This document shows positions 46,650 through 58,426 of a stretch of DNA of 64,000 bases, one piece after another. Source of the DNA: Tetracladium setigerum (lineage: Eukaryota; Ascomycota; Leotiomycetes; Helotiales); NCBI GenBank assembly GCA_031472005.1, contig PZJY01000013.1, positions 682,001 to 746,000 on the forward strand. Direction: 5' to 3'. Under the pieces are notes generated by a model. The model saw nothing but the letters and a program-made list of their open reading frames with translations, searched no databases and was not told where the DNA came from. Position numbers and translations under genes: made by a program. Numbering within the stretch: the first letter of the stretch is position 1; each line of letters begins with the position of its first letter.

Positions 46650-47856
46650 TTTTGTTAATTCTTGTAAATAGATAATAATAATAGAGAGGTTTTGTGCGAG
46701 AGAGGGGGATTGGGAAAGAGATAAAGTCGAGGACTCTTGCAGGGAGATATATGAAAATATAAAAGAGCTTGCAGGTGAGTTTGTGCAATGGTAGATATTG
46801 GGAAGTATATCTAGATATCCGAAATCAAAGTACTGATGATGAATTCAAGTATGATCAATGAGCAAAACAACTGATGCTGTACACAAAAAAAACTACCTCA
46901 GATGCTACTATCGTCAACCTTTTATAATGAAGCTCACAAAGGAGAGATAGTGCTTAATCACCACAAAAAGGAGGCTTGCCTCAAGTCCCATCTCATTTAA
47001 CAAGATCGTAACTATCATCATAAGATCGTGGAGGAGACAGAAGATGCCGACTTAACCCTGGTGCTTGTTACCAGCTACCAATAAACAATGTCAATATCTT
47101 GGGGATGACCATCGCTAAAATGGCGCAACATTTACCCGACAAGTATGGATTCTGACAGGAACACTGACACTGGCTGGGTTGACCGTACTAAACGTCGCGA
47201 ATATCCCGGCTTGCCCTGCGTTCGGTAAAATGCGGGTTTGAGGGTCTTGGGATTATGTTTTTATGAACTTGGTAGGTCTTTGTTATTGGATGGTGACAAA
47301 ATAATGAGGCTGCGGTATTGTCGCCCATCTCCTTTGAGCGATGGAAAGAATGCGCTATTTTCGCGTAGCTGGATTTTGGAATACGCAAAACCTTGTTGAA
47401 AAGAGCGCACTTGAGCCATATCTTCTTTGGATGTAGATGAACGGAGTAACGAGTTGTTTTTTCTTTGACATAGAAGGGAGAAAGGCGTTACACAAGACCT
47501 GCCTATGGACTGTAATTAGGGAAGACGAAGACAAAAGAAGAGTAAGACTTCATTCCACTTGGAAAGGCTTGGGAGGTCGATAACAGGTCGTGCATAACTT
47601 AGCAGGAAACCGAGTAGACCCTGCAGCAAAACCCTCCAGGTATTCCATTGTAAATGGTATTTGATGAGAACTGTTGGTACAACTGTGGTCCAATCCCCAC
47701 AACGCATGCAAAACAGACAATGCTATTTTGCACCTGCAAACCTCACTCATGCAGCCTTGTTTCCTGCACATTATATAGCCAGGCACAAAGTCCCAACGCC
47801 ATTTATTCGCCCATCCTTCGTTATTCCTCCTGTTCGTACACCTTTCTCTTTGCCCG
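46650..47856. other. Gene-free region
   Basis: About 1.2 kb between YbjQ-type and Mgr2 genes, both on the minus strand. It holds the YbjQ promoter and the Mgr2 3' UTR; no gene seen. Confidence 0.45.
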
Positions 47857-48421
47857 TTACGCCTTTCTCGCTGGGTAGTTGTACTTTTGTCGTGGCATGA
47901 TATATGTTTTCCTACGTGCAAATGCCTCAATGGCTTCCTGTGAGATTGTGTCTGTTCGGATGGTGCTTCCAATGGACATGAAGAATCTTTTGAAAGGTCA
48001 GCGCAAGATCAGATGGAAAATTGCCAACTAGTGCCCTCTTACCCAAAGGTCGCTCCAGATCCCAGCATATACTGGCCAAGTGTTCTCATCACTCCGTTTG
48101 GCCCTGCACCGTATCGCATTATGTTGACAGATCCTACAATGGTATACGTTAGAGCAGTGGCAAGGAGGAGAAAGGCCTGCTCTTCGTACCAAAAATGAAT
48201 CCAATAATTACTCCAACAGCTATCACCACATGTCAGCCACTTGCGCACCTAGTCTTCGTAGGAACCAATGCTTACTGCTACCCATCATGGCTCCCATCTT
48301 GACTGCGAGAGAGTTAGTCGCACCCTTTTTATGCTGGCTTCCTGTCTGGCCGCCGAGGGTTAAACGTACACTTGTCCATGGTCGATGGACCGGCCAAGTT
48401 TGCGCCTGCAGGAACTGGCAT
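47857..48421 (-). CDS. MGR2: Mgr2/ROMO1 family inner mitochondrial membrane protein
   Basis: Small inner-membrane subunit of the TIM23 presequence translocase, where Mgr2 couples Tim21 and acts as lateral gatekeeper. Five exons, 48421-48370, 48302-48276, 48219-48190, 48133-48043 and 47986-47857, give 109 residues (330 nt, all joins in phase). Exons 2 and 3 are only 27 and 30 nt. The assembled protein shows the family hallmarks: GPSTMDKFKMGAMMGS, the first membrane helix GVIIGFIFG, then RYGAGPNGVMRTLGQYMLGS and the second helix GSGATFGFFMSIGSTIRTD. It ends in a basic tail (PRQKYNYPARKA). Length is typical for fungal Mgr2. Donors include GTACGT, GTAAGC, GTACGA and GTAAGA. Because of the micro-exons, simple ORF scanning misses this gene. 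Confidence 0.92.
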
Positions 48422-49320
48422 TTTTGCGTGCGGTTTAGAGAATAGAATGGGTTGTGCTTGAGTGATGAAGTTGCGCTGGTTTGGTGGTGAAGATCTCCAG
48501 ACCTTTAGAAACAATTCCCTTTGAGCTATTCGGCAGCTGCCATGGTGCTGCCGACCTTGGCGTCATGCTCTCCGCATCTCAGAACAACAGGCTAACAAGC
48601 GCGGGTCACGTGTTTATCAGTGGTGACTCGCGGAACGAAAGGGTTTGTTTGTTTCTTGAGCGACAGAGAGTTTGATATCCAGATTGGATATCTCTCAGCA
48701 TTCATGTTGGCCTCTCACCTTCTATATCTGCTGTATATTTTCTTCTTTCTGCAAGGCTGAACACAACATCTAAGTGAGCGCGTGCCTCTCTTCCACTGAG
48801 ATTCCTGGGTCGGCGGTTCGCCAGTCGATTCGTGAAGTGCACACAGACCACCAAGCGCCAGGACTTGGCACGACCTCGTTCCAAACGTCCCTTTAACGAC
48901 CGCAACTTTTATCAAACAATCCCCCTCCTCACACCACCCGCCTTCCTTGTAGGTCTCTTCCTTCAATCCGCTACCATCAGACTATCTCTAGAAGCGCATT
49001 TAGATAGCCGATGCTCCTCCAAAGCCTCTGCTACGACCTTCTTCCAACCACCAACTTCTGCCATCAAGAGCTGACCTTTCCCACCCAGAAGCACAAAAAG
49101 GTCTCGAGCCACCTCTATCATACCCATAGCATACGGCGAAGATTGTCAGGAAAGTGATAGCACACAGGAGGATCTCGGGCGTGGATCCGTCGATACAAAT
49201 AGTGACGAGGTGAAAGGGGGTGGCTAGATATTGACGCCGACGAGTTCACTTTCACCGCCGTCATCATACGAATCCATTCATCCATCCGACACCATTTCCA
49301 CCCTCCCAAGCACCTTGCAG
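48422..49320. promoter_or_regulatory. Divergent promoter region, Mgr2 and FHA-protein genes
   Basis: About 900 bp between divergent start codons at 48421 (-) and 49321 (+). It has no supportable gene. The right-hand 200 bp are probably the FHA gene's leader; a longer in-frame start at 49231 exists only with a non-ATG codon, so ATG 49321 is used. Confidence 0.45.
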
Positions 49321-51668
49321 ATGACGGCTGTCGCGAGTCCTTCCAGCTTTCAATCAAGCACTCGCGCAGGATGGGGAGCTAATCTCGGTCAAGGAGGCGT
49401 AAGTATAAATGCTATGAATCCCGACGAGGTGGCCAGAATGTTTGCGCCGCGCAAGAGTGCCCAACGCGCCAACTCATCTTCCTCCATCTCATCGATCTCC
49501 TCGAACTCATCCACCGGCACAATCGTTCAGCCACCACCACAGACTAACGGCGTACCCATGACCCCTTCTGAAGGTTGGGGAACAGCTGCACGAAAGAAGC
49601 CTCAACGAGCTGGACCGTGGCCAGCAGGCAAGCCAGAACAACCCATGGCAGGACTATCAGGCCCTCGCCAGCCGTCAATCTTGACACAGAATGGCGCTGC
49701 CCCAACGTCGATCCATCAGACAAATGGGACCCTAACTTCTCAGCACATGATCCAACCTCTGAGTAGTCAACAAACAAATGGAAACCGACCTGTTGCTACA
49801 CCGCCGGCTGGGGAGGAGAACCCGGTGCTGTATCTGCTCTCGATGAATGGCACATTTGAGCGGAAAACTATATATGTTCCATTCTATCCTGATCGATTAC
49901 GTATCGGGAGACAGACAAATGCGAAAACGGTCCCGGCCCCTGGAAATGCATTCTTCGATTCCAAAGTTCTGTCGAGGCAGCACGCAGAAATATGGGCAGA
50001 TAGAAATGGAAAGGTCTGGATTCGGGATGTGAAGTCATCCAATGGAACTTTCGTGAATGGAGCAAGACTATCCCCTGAAGCCCGAGAGTCGGAACCACAC
50101 GAGCTTCAAACTCAAGATCACCTTGAGCTGGGAATTGATATCGTGAGCGAGGATCAAAAGACCGTCGTCCACCACAAAGTTGCCGCGAAGGTTGAACATG
50201 CTGGCTTTCTTGCTCCTACTAACAATGTGTTGGATATGAATTTTGGCGATCTGGACCCAGCGAATGGAGCAATGATGGTGCCATCTCCAGGCTCAATGCA
50301 GATGAGGGCAAGGACTGCTAGTCAAGGATCGGTGCAAAGTAATGGCCGTTTGGGTCCTCCTGTAAGTGTCGCAGGAAGTCAAATGAGTGCTATGGGTCAA
50401 CAAAGGCCAATGAACTTCTGGTTGACACCTGTGACAACGGAACAAATTGTCAAAAGGCTCACTGTAAGTCTTAATCTATTGTAATCTGATATCCAACTAA
50501 TTTTTCGGAGATGGAAATGCGAACAGCTCGTCTTCAGATGAACGAATTGGGAAGGGCTGATAAGTTCATTGGGTCTCTCTTGACCAAGGACGACGTCAAG
50601 GAGCCCCAAAAGGCACTCGTTGCCGAAGCGCCCAAAGCTCCACAGGTCAACGGAAATGCTCTTCCCTTCCGAACTGACATCAGTCCTCGCTTTTCTGATC
50701 CTCCTGCACCACCACCTCAACAACCTCTACCGGAAAAGCCTGATGTGGCACGCGGAAACTCTGTGGACTCTCCTTCTTTGAAACGTGCCAATACGGAACG
50801 CCCTCGATCAGTTACCAGCGTATCTCCTATCCGGGAACAGAACACAAGTCAAATCATCAGCCTGGTGGAAGCTTTAGCATCTGCAAAGAAAGAAATAGAC
50901 ACGCAAGGGGCCAGATTACGAGATCTAGAAGAAATGCTCCACAAAGAACGTCAAGCACGAGAATTGGCGGAAGATGTAGCGAAGCGTTTGGAGTTGGAAT
51001 CGGAGTCTAGAATAAATGGACATGCTAAGGGCGGAGACGTATCATTCCTTGAAGAGGCGTTTGAGCCACCGCCTGAAGTGGTCGAACTCAAGAAGGAGGA
51101 GGAAGAGAAAGAAGAAGAGGTTACCGAAATTCCGGTAGCAGAGAAGGTTATTGATCCAGTCGCGATCACTGATTCTTCATCCCAGCTTGAAAAGCAGATG
51201 GAGTTGATGCTTGTTGAGATGAAGGAGCTGAGAGCGCAGATGGAGTCTTTCAAGACTCGTGCTGAAACCGCCGAAGCCGAACGAGATGTTGACAGAAAGT
51301 CGTTGGCGGAGATGGTTGAGAAAATCCGAGCCGAAGAATCAGCAAGGAGGTCTTCTTCTACTGAGCGAGCTCGGTCACCCAATGGCAGTGTTTCGGAGGC
51401 CATCACTGAAAATGGCTCCGCTGATCTTTCGGTTACTGCTCTAGAGAACCTTCTCTCCAAGGATGGCGTTGACGGGGCCCACTCGATCTCGCCACAGGAG
51501 GGCAAGTTGGGTCAGGCTGCTGTGGGAATCATGTCGAAGCCAACCAGTGGGCGTGATCCTCTGTTGTATAACACAACCCCTTACGCTTCCATGCTAGGCG
51601 TTGTTCTAGTTGGGATGGGGCTAATGGCGTACTTGAACGGATGGCAACAAACCAAAGTTGACGGATAG
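49321..51668 (+). CDS. FHA-domain, coiled-coil, tail-anchored protein (SLMAP / PRO45 / Far9-10 type)
   Basis: Likely component of the STRIPAK phosphatase-kinase complex, whose FHA subunit tethers it to the nuclear envelope, ER and mitochondria; needed in ascomycetes for development and hyphal fusion. Exons 49321-50463 and 50511-51668 encode 766 residues. Order: a Ser/Pro/Gln-rich region to about 165, then an FHA domain (about 170-270) with motif residues RIGRQ, SRQHAEIW and SSNGTFVNG. A low-complexity linker follows, then two coiled-coil stretches (about 510-560 and 620-670, Glu/Lys/Leu-rich heptads). The C-terminus has a single membrane segment, YASMLGVVLVGMGLMAYL, followed by a short lumenal tail typical of tail-anchored proteins. 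The acceptor CGGAG at 50510 keeps phase 0; the later AACAG would shift frame. Confidence 0.9.
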
Positions 51669-52563
51669 GATCTTCAAAAGCTTATAATTGTAGCGAGGAG
51701 TGCTCTCCGATCACCAGGACTTCTTACCATCTCATTTGTTGTTTTCTTTTCAACCATGTAATCTTGGGCATAAGGCGTTGGGTTGCTCATGGACGGTGGA
51801 CCTGGTTGGGAACCAGTATACACACAGACTTTTAGTGATCCTTTCTTTTCGATTCTTCTTTTACGAGGGCAACGACGGAAATGAGTTAGGTTGCATGGGA
51901 GAATCAGTTCGCTCGAGTACGCTCGGGCCGATACACTTGTCAGATTATGTTTGTTATAGTAAATCGATGGCTTCCATCATCACATATCGATTGGTATTGG
52001 GGGCGCGAGTGAGTAATGAATGCAAATTGAATGATGTTGTCTAACTTGTGTTCCAAAAGGCATGAACTTGCCCATGTGACGTCTTCGATGAGATATGGTT
52101 AGATGCGTCCATCTCTTCTCAATATTCATTCCAACCATTTACAACTTCGAAGCACTGTATCACCAATCTCCTTTTTCGTCACAATGTTGGTTCAATCCCA
52201 CCAATCACGTTGCCTCACTTGTTGCTTAATTGTTACTTAATATAGAAATGCGAACGAACCAATTTGGGTGAGTGACCCGCTTCGAGACACCGCATGGATC
52301 ACAACAAACCGCACGTCGCAACCTCCATTCGACAACGACCATTAGAGAGAAGCCTCAATCGCATCGCATCGCATGCCACGGCGTGGTCACGACCTGCTCC
52401 AGATCAAGTCACCACCAACAGGTCCCGTCGGGAGAGCGGATGATACCGACAGACCACCGCAGGGCCAGCCCGGCAGCTGTAATCTTACAGTACCGAGGAT
52501 GCAACACAACGTACCACTTACCTCCCAATACAGCAGACGAATCGGAGCATCAGCACCACCATC
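51669..52563. other. Intergenic region and leader of the Zn2Cys6 gene
   Basis: About 900 bp. Left part: 3' UTR of the FHA gene. Right part: promoter and leader of the transcription factor gene, with a short CGCAT tandem array near 52360-52375. No gene seen. Confidence 0.45.
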
Positions 52564-55266
52564 ATGGATCCCAATCCCAATCTGGCCAAGCCAAAAGCAT
52601 GGAGAGATGAAGAGGCCTCGTCCTTCTCGCTATCGAACACGCATTCCTACCCGCTGATGGATGATCCTCATGGGAGTTTGGTTGCGCAGAGTTGGATGGA
52701 AGATGCGGCCGCCAGTAGTAGTTGGGATGTCGTTGGGAATTGCGCGTCCTGGGAGAATACGACGATACCGTCAACGACCGGCTATCCTGCTCACCACCAC
52801 CCCGTGATAGGACAGGAGGATATTTTGTATTCGAATTTTGAAGTGCCCTATCGTGGAGATGATGGATCACGCTTTGGTCTGACCAGGGAGCAGTATCCAG
52901 CATTGAAGACGAACTTTCATCCCGCTATTGGTCTCGTCAATCGCTCTCTTGGTCAATATGGAGGACCGCAAGATGATATGGGCTATGAGAATGCCTATTA
53001 CTCCCAGCCACAATACCCTCAGTATAATTCATACGAGGAAATTGAAAGAGAGACCCAGAGCTGCTCGTCCGTCACCCAACTGAGTCCGCATCAGTTGGCG
53101 ATGCCAGATCCCCATTATCTCATTCCGAAAGAAGAACCGCAAGCTCAGAATTCGGAATGGTCTGTTTCTATTCCATCTTCAATACAGACACACGAGCCGT
53201 TAGTGTTTATCAATACCTTTACTGGTTCGAGCTTTGAATCAGCATCAGCTCCAGCAGTGAGGTTGAATGTATGTATTGTTCGGCTCCCCCTGATAGATTC
53301 ATTTTCAGAGTCAAACATCTCCCAGAGATAAGCGTTTCAAGTTGCATCTCAGAGTCGATAAATTCGGATCTATCTCATTCTTCTCTATCTCGTCAACATG
53401 TCAAATAAGAAATGCTAACTGCCTGCTTGTGTAGTGGTCGCCCACCACCGCTGAGGAGCCCGCAGCTCAAGAGCTCAGTATACTATCCACAGGACCAATC
53501 CTGAAACGGAAGCATGAATCGCCGCCACCCCTTGCTGCAAAGCTGCCAGCTCATCAATCCAAAGCCATGTCAGACTTTGTCGTTGTATTTGAGAATGCCC
53601 TGGCGCGTTGGCGTCAGTAAAGAAAAGAAAGAAACTCGAGGCACCGGTTAGGAAAGCAGCCAAAGATGTTAGGAGGGCCGGGGCTTGTCACCAATGTCGA
53701 TTTAGAAAGAGGACTGTATGTCATAATCCACATCTTGCCATTATGAAACTAACATCGGATAGTGCTCGACAGGAACGCCTTGTGGAACTTGTCTTAAACA
53801 GGGGGGCAATCTTCATGAGTTGAGATGTCAGCGAGAAAGCCCTTTTGCGAGCAAGTTAATGCATCAATGTAAGTTCTTCGTCTAATTTGCGCTGTCCAAA
53901 CTAACATTCCTAGACTTCGAACACTCTTCAAATCGCCGCATTTTGGCATTCTCAATCAAACTCCCCACCTCATCCATCTCCAAAGCCGAAGAGTTCGTCA
54001 CCATTGACGGCGTAGGCAGAATCTCACATACTATCCGTCTTCGAGCCCATCTGGCTACCCTCTCTACTCTCCCTCTTACCACTCAAACAATGATACGGCA
54101 GACTGAAGACGCCAGGGAATCTCAAAACCATCAAGACGATGACACCATTCAAGTTATGATCCTTCAAGAAGACCCCTCTCTAGGTGACGAACTCGAGCAA
54201 TGGGCTACCGAATATACCGATAAATTCGTTCATGCTGCCGGGCCCAAATTCTATCCTACCACGATGGCACATATTTTAGGGACAGCTTATGTGAAGAAAG
54301 GGTTACCTGAGGCATGTTCAGTTTATTCCTCATGTTCTTACACTTTTTTTCACCTCTCCCTTTATTTTTACAATTTCTAATATAAACCACACAAATAGTC
54401 ATCTTTAATAGCATCCATGATCCGCGCCGCCTCCCTCGCCTTCGTCCTCCGCGCAGGCGTGAAATACCACCAACCGACACCCAATTCCCCAACACCCGAT
54501 CTCCGCTACCGCACACTCCAAGCACGCATCGACAGCATCCTCTACGACCGACTCAAACTCGCCGAACGCGATCTCTTCCAGCGTCTTCAAGCGCTTATCT
54601 TCCGCACGGCTGGTTGTTTGACGAAAGATCAGGTCTATCCGGTTGCGTTAGTAATGTGGCAGTTGATGCGGTTTCTTGGAATTTCTGCAAGTCATTTGGG
54701 GAATATTGTGCAGAGGTTTGGGGCGAAGGGTATGTTTTCCTATACTTATCACTTACTCACTCACTTATACCCACCCCTTCCTTCCTTGAAATACTACCAT
54801 CTAAAAAAATGACATCTTTACTAACGTTATCTTTCAATGTAAAACAGCATCCGGACCAGCCTCCTATCAGCTCCACGGCTTCCAACTCCTCATCTCCACC
54901 CACTTAGCCCTCTTCCGCAGTTCCAATCCCCTCCTCCTCGATTTCAAAGATAAATTCGCCGCCGAGATGTTGGGCAATGACAAGGAGTTGATCCGCTTGG
55001 CTGGGATGATGAGGAAAGTCGTGTTGGATTTTAGGAAGAGAGGATTCCCGGATTTGAAGGGGAGTATTACGTTTAGGAAAGAGGTATGCTCTTTTCTTCT
55101 TCTTCGTTTCCATTTTACTTTGTTCTTGCCTCCCTTTTGGCATTTTCAGGGTTGTTTGCGGTTTGCGGTTTATCCTTTGGAATCAAGTGGGAAAGATGTG
55201 CTAATTTAACACGATGGTACTTTTTAGTTTTTTGAAATGTTCAGAAGTGTTTATGCGGGCTTATGA
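52564..55266 (+). CDS. Zn2Cys6 transcription factor, one base out of frame
   Basis: DNA-binding regulator of the fungal binuclear zinc cluster class. Exons: 52564-53268, 53435-53715, 53763-53868, 53914-54311, 54399-54729, 54848-55083 and probably 55228-55266. The N-terminal 235 residues are Gln/Ser/Tyr-rich, activation-domain-like. The cluster lies mid-protein: AGACHQCRFRKRTC joined to STGTPCGTCLKQGG and ending ELRC. A long C-terminal domain follows, including SMIRAASLAFVLRAGVKYHQ and MMRKVVLDFRKRGF. Frame is lost at a CCC run at 53598-53600 between VVVFENA and GALASVKKRKK; one added base gives 699 codons in total. The intron after exon 4 uses either a GC donor at 54312 or a weak GTTTAT at 54321. 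The last exon is alternative: reading through from 55151 would end at 55209 instead. No gene cluster nearby reveals its target. Confidence 0.82.
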
Positions 55267-55817
55267 GACAACTCACTTTTCTTTCATTCGTTCATTGGGG
55301 CTGTACGTAGTATGCAATACGACAGGTCCGACCGGTGATTTACCGACCTACCTTATCTAGGTATCTATCTATTTATTTCGGTCTTAGGAGTTTGGGGGTC
55401 GTGCTTCTTGAGTTATAGGTTCATCCCAATTCACAGATTCCCAGAGATATTTCTTTTTTCGGATTAATGATGGCCAGTATCGGTGGTTGATTTATCCATT
55501 GGTGTCTCTCTATGTGATGGTTGTCACAGGCGTTCGCTCGTTCGCTCGCTGCTTCCACTCACCATCTTTCCTGTAGGGCAGGTTTCTATTTCTGTTTGTT
55601 GGATTTGAGGTTTTGGATTTGGGAGTACATGTTTCGTACTTGCACAACAACATCTTAGGGAGCTGCTGAATTCAAAAACGAGGCAAATGTTTCTCATATA
55701 TCATAATGCTGAATCAAACACCTATGTATGCTTATATCCTCTAAATGTGTCTTTCGTATATATGATCCCATCCCTCTCTTCCTAACCTCAATGCATGCGT
55801 GTAATGTACCAATCCAT
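55267..55817. other. Convergent intergenic region
   Basis: 551 bp between stops of the Zn2Cys6 gene (+) and the PXB/DUF3818 gene (-). Contains their 3' UTRs and a short GTTCGCTC repeat near 55533-55547. Confidence 0.5.
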
Positions 55818-57986
55818 CTAACCTCTAAACAACCACAACCCCATTCCCCCCATTCCCCCCTCCACCTCCACCATCATCTCCATCCACCCTCTCCCCATCA
55901 CAACCACCCTCCTCTTCCCCACCTCCCTCAAAACCTCTCGAAACCCACTCCCAAGCAACTCCACCGTCTTTACACACCCCGGCGCCCCCTTAACCTCCAC
56001 CAACCCCTCCATCTTCGCCTTCGCCTTCATACTACTAGCACCAATATTCGCCACTCTCCCAGCAGAAATAACTTCATGATCACTTCCATATCTCATCGGA
56101 CCATTTGGTCTTGCGGGCGTAATGACGGTTTCATTGACGTAGGCTTGCCAGCGGCGGAGGAAGATTCCTGGCCCGGGTTCGGTGCGTGTGGGTGAGGAGT
56201 CGCGAGAGGGTTTTGGGGTCGTGGTGCGGGAGATGGTGCGGATGAATTTTGGTTTAGGGGTGGTTGTGGATGAGAGGGGAGGGGGTTTGAATGTCATGTC
56301 TGCTTCGGAGGCGGCGGCGAGGGTGGAGAGGTAGGTGGCGTAGGCGTTGCATTCGGTGATGACTTGGGATTGTTGGGTGGGTGTGAGGTTAGAGAAGAGT
56401 GTGTTGAGGGCGGTGGTGAGTTTTCCTGCTCCTTCTTGAGTGGTCTCGTTTGCTGGAGTTTTATCTTCTCCTACTTTCCCTTCTCCTTCTTCTTGTTGTT
56501 TATGCTCTTCTTCTGTTTTGTCAATTCGGAAATGTGACGCACAAGTTTTTATGAATTCTTTATACCATCCAATCAACTCAGGTCCGTTCTTGCAAAGTTG
56601 ATGCAGGAATTTATGAACTGATGGCTGGTGTTTTCGAAGAAGTTGAACAAAATCTCCAGCGGTGGCTGTAGATGCGTTTTTCCCAGATGGCGCGAAGGCG
56701 AGCAAGTCATCCATGAATGCTTGGACGTCGCCAATTGTACCAGAGAGGTCAACGGCATTGTGAAGACCTCGAATAACGGGATCGTAGGCTGCTACGCCTT
56801 CTCGAACGGCTTGTGTGAGAATATCTGGTTGTCGTGAGCATAAGATTTCCACAATCTTCTTGCGGTCTCGAAGCGAGACTTGGATTGATAGGTAATCGAG
56901 CGCGAGTGGAATTTGCTCTTTGTTAAGTTCGTCACACCCATATTCTTCCATGATGGTTACAACAATCGGCTCTGATTTCCCTAGACTCTGTGCTCGACAT
57001 TTCTTATGCTCATCTCTGCTCTTTTCTTCCACGTATGTTTTTAGAAGTTGGAGTTGGGACTTGCTTGGCGCATCGGTGCTCCTTTCGATATCAAAAGCCC
57101 GCTGCTTGAGAGAGTTCGTGTCCCAGTTGATTACGGTCCATATGATAGTCTGAAGCAAATTCCATCCTGCATCACTTGGGTTCGTGAGTCGGAAGAAAGA
57201 CGTGACGCTATTTATTGTCATTTTTGTCAGAAGGATCTTCATGACCGCGTTGATCATCGTTGCTGCATTTCCAATCTTGAGAGCCTGTCGTATGGCACCA
57301 TAAGGAATCAACGCATTTGCTTGTTTCAGCATGGTGAGCATGGTCTGTCCTTCCGGAGTGATGATGAGAATATAATGAAGAAATGAAGCGAGGATGATCA
57401 GAATATACTCGTGAGCAGCCTGCACCATCGGAGTTTGGTCTTCTAACTTGTCTGATTTGGCGATTTGGTCGATGAGCTCTTCTGTGAGGTTGCCGTAGGC
57501 TATTCCTTGGAGGAAGTCCTGGAATGCCATCACTACATCCTTTGCATTTTTGGGATCATAATCACCCTCTGCCTTGTTTGGGGGCTTTTTGGCAAATCCT
57601 CCATAATAACCTCTGGCTGGGGCTTCGATGAGAGCTGCACCCGCCGTGGCCAAGGTCTTCCGAATACCGATGTATCCCGCTTCGTACGACTCGCTTAGGT
57701 TTGCTTGGGCGAATTCCTCAATAATCTGTTGACACTTGCCCTGGTAGAAATCGGAAGAAACGTCTCTTAGACCTGGTAATGGGACCAGGAAGTGCGAGAA
57801 GAGAGCGTGGAGAAGAGGCATGCGGTTGTCGTCGCTGATCGTCTTAAATGGAGGTCCCGAATGCGCCAGTGCACCAGGTTGGCGGAGATCTCTAATTTCT
57901 TGATAGGCCTCATGATGTGTGAGGATATCAAGGAGAGCATGAGCTTGGACGGGGGTGAGTTGTGGTGGTGGAGGAGAAGAAGTCAT
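55818..57986 (-). CDS. PXB (PX-associated) / DUF3818 protein lacking a PX domain
   Basis: Single exon, 722 residues. The N-terminus (LTPVQAHALLDILTHHEAYQ, then PLLHALFSHFLVPLPGL) matches the PX-associated PXB domain. The middle and C-terminal parts match DUF3818: HEYILIILASFLHYILIITP, then ESLIVV-like SEPIVVTIMEEYGCDELNKE and DYLSIQVSLRDRKKIVEIL. In the family's best-known members (yeast Ypr097w type) a PX phosphoinositide-binding domain sits between these two; here I see no PX motif such as the RRYSDF-type basic core, so lipid binding through PX is not expected. The extreme C-terminus (about 590-722) is Thr/Pro-rich, then basic. It may act in endomembrane traffic by analogy only. It is the longest intron-free gene in the window. 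Confidence 0.85.
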   Translation of the reverse strand: MTSSPPPPQLTPVQAHALLDILTHHEAYQEIRDLRQPGALAHSGPPFKTISDDNRMPLLHALFSHFLVPLPGLRDVSSDFYQGKCQQIIEEFAQANLSESYEAGYIGIRKTLATAGAALIEAPARGYYGGFAKKPPNKAEGDYDPKNAKDVVMAFQDFLQGIAYGNLTEELIDQIAKSDKLEDQTPMVQAAHEYILIILASFLHYILIITPEGQTMLTMLKQANALIPYGAIRQALKIGNAATMINAVMKILLTKMTINSVTSFFRLTNPSDAGWNLLQTIIWTVINWDTNSLKQRAFDIERSTDAPSKSQLQLLKTYVEEKSRDEHKKCRAQSLGKSEPIVVTIMEEYGCDELNKEQIPLALDYLSIQVSLRDRKKIVEILCSRQPDILTQAVREGVAAYDPVIRGLHNAVDLSGTIGDVQAFMDDLLAFAPSGKNASTATAGDFVQLLRKHQPSVHKFLHQLCKNGPELIGWYKEFIKTCASHFRIDKTEEEHKQQEEGEGKVGEDKTPANETTQEGAGKLTTALNTLFSNLTPTQQSQVITECNAYATYLSTLAAASEADMTFKPPPLSSTTTPKPKFIRTISRTTTPKPSRDSSPTRTEPGPGIFLRRWQAYVNETVITPARPNGPMRYGSDHEVISAGRVANIGASSMKAKAKMEGLVEVKGAPGCVKTVELLGSGFREVLREVGKRRVVVMGRGWMEMMVEVEGGMGGMGLWLFRG

Positions 57987-58426
57987 CGTGGGCGATGTGA
58001 GATTGTTTGTTCTTGCTTGCTGTTTATCTCATCTTTCTCGCCAGCCTGTTGTGTTTGTGTTTGTTACAACAAATTAAATTGGATGCGACCTCAATATCAT
58101 AACATTATTTTTGGTGTTGAAACCTCTTGATGACATCACGGTCTTGAGTCGTTGAAACGGTCTAGACGGTGATGTGGCAGCTTCCCTTTCCTGGGCGAGG
58201 GTCTCATCGCTGTATCAGATGTAACCAAGGACCACTCATTCACTGTGTTGTCACAAAATCCGACGACAGTAATAAGAACACGAATGCGACCCGTCTGTGT
58301 CAAAATGGAAATAGCAATTCTATTGACCTCTAACTTTCAACATCAACATCAACGTCTACATCAACATCAACAACAATCCAAATCCACCTTCACTCACTCA
58401 TTCACCCACCACCTTCGTCACCTGAC
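57987..58426. promoter_or_regulatory. Divergent promoter region, DUF3818 and F-box genes
   Basis: 440 bp between divergent starts. An ATCAAC hexamer repeat lies at about 58335-58376, immediately upstream of the F-box gene. No ORF supported. Confidence 0.45.
58335..58376. repeat. ATCAAC hexanucleotide repeat
   Basis: About six copies, slightly degenerate, of (CAACAT)n in the presumed leader of the F-box gene. Confidence 0.75.

Noticed and set aside
46375..46671. Plus-strand ORF antisense to the YbjQ-type gene
   Set aside because: It runs across an intron and exon 1 of a well-supported minus-strand gene and consists of low-complexity Gly/Trp/Glu sequence.
50951..51505. 184-codon minus-strand ORF inside the FHA-protein gene
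   Set aside because: It is antisense to the Glu/Lys-rich coiled coil; Ser-rich antisense frames are a normal by-product of that codon composition.
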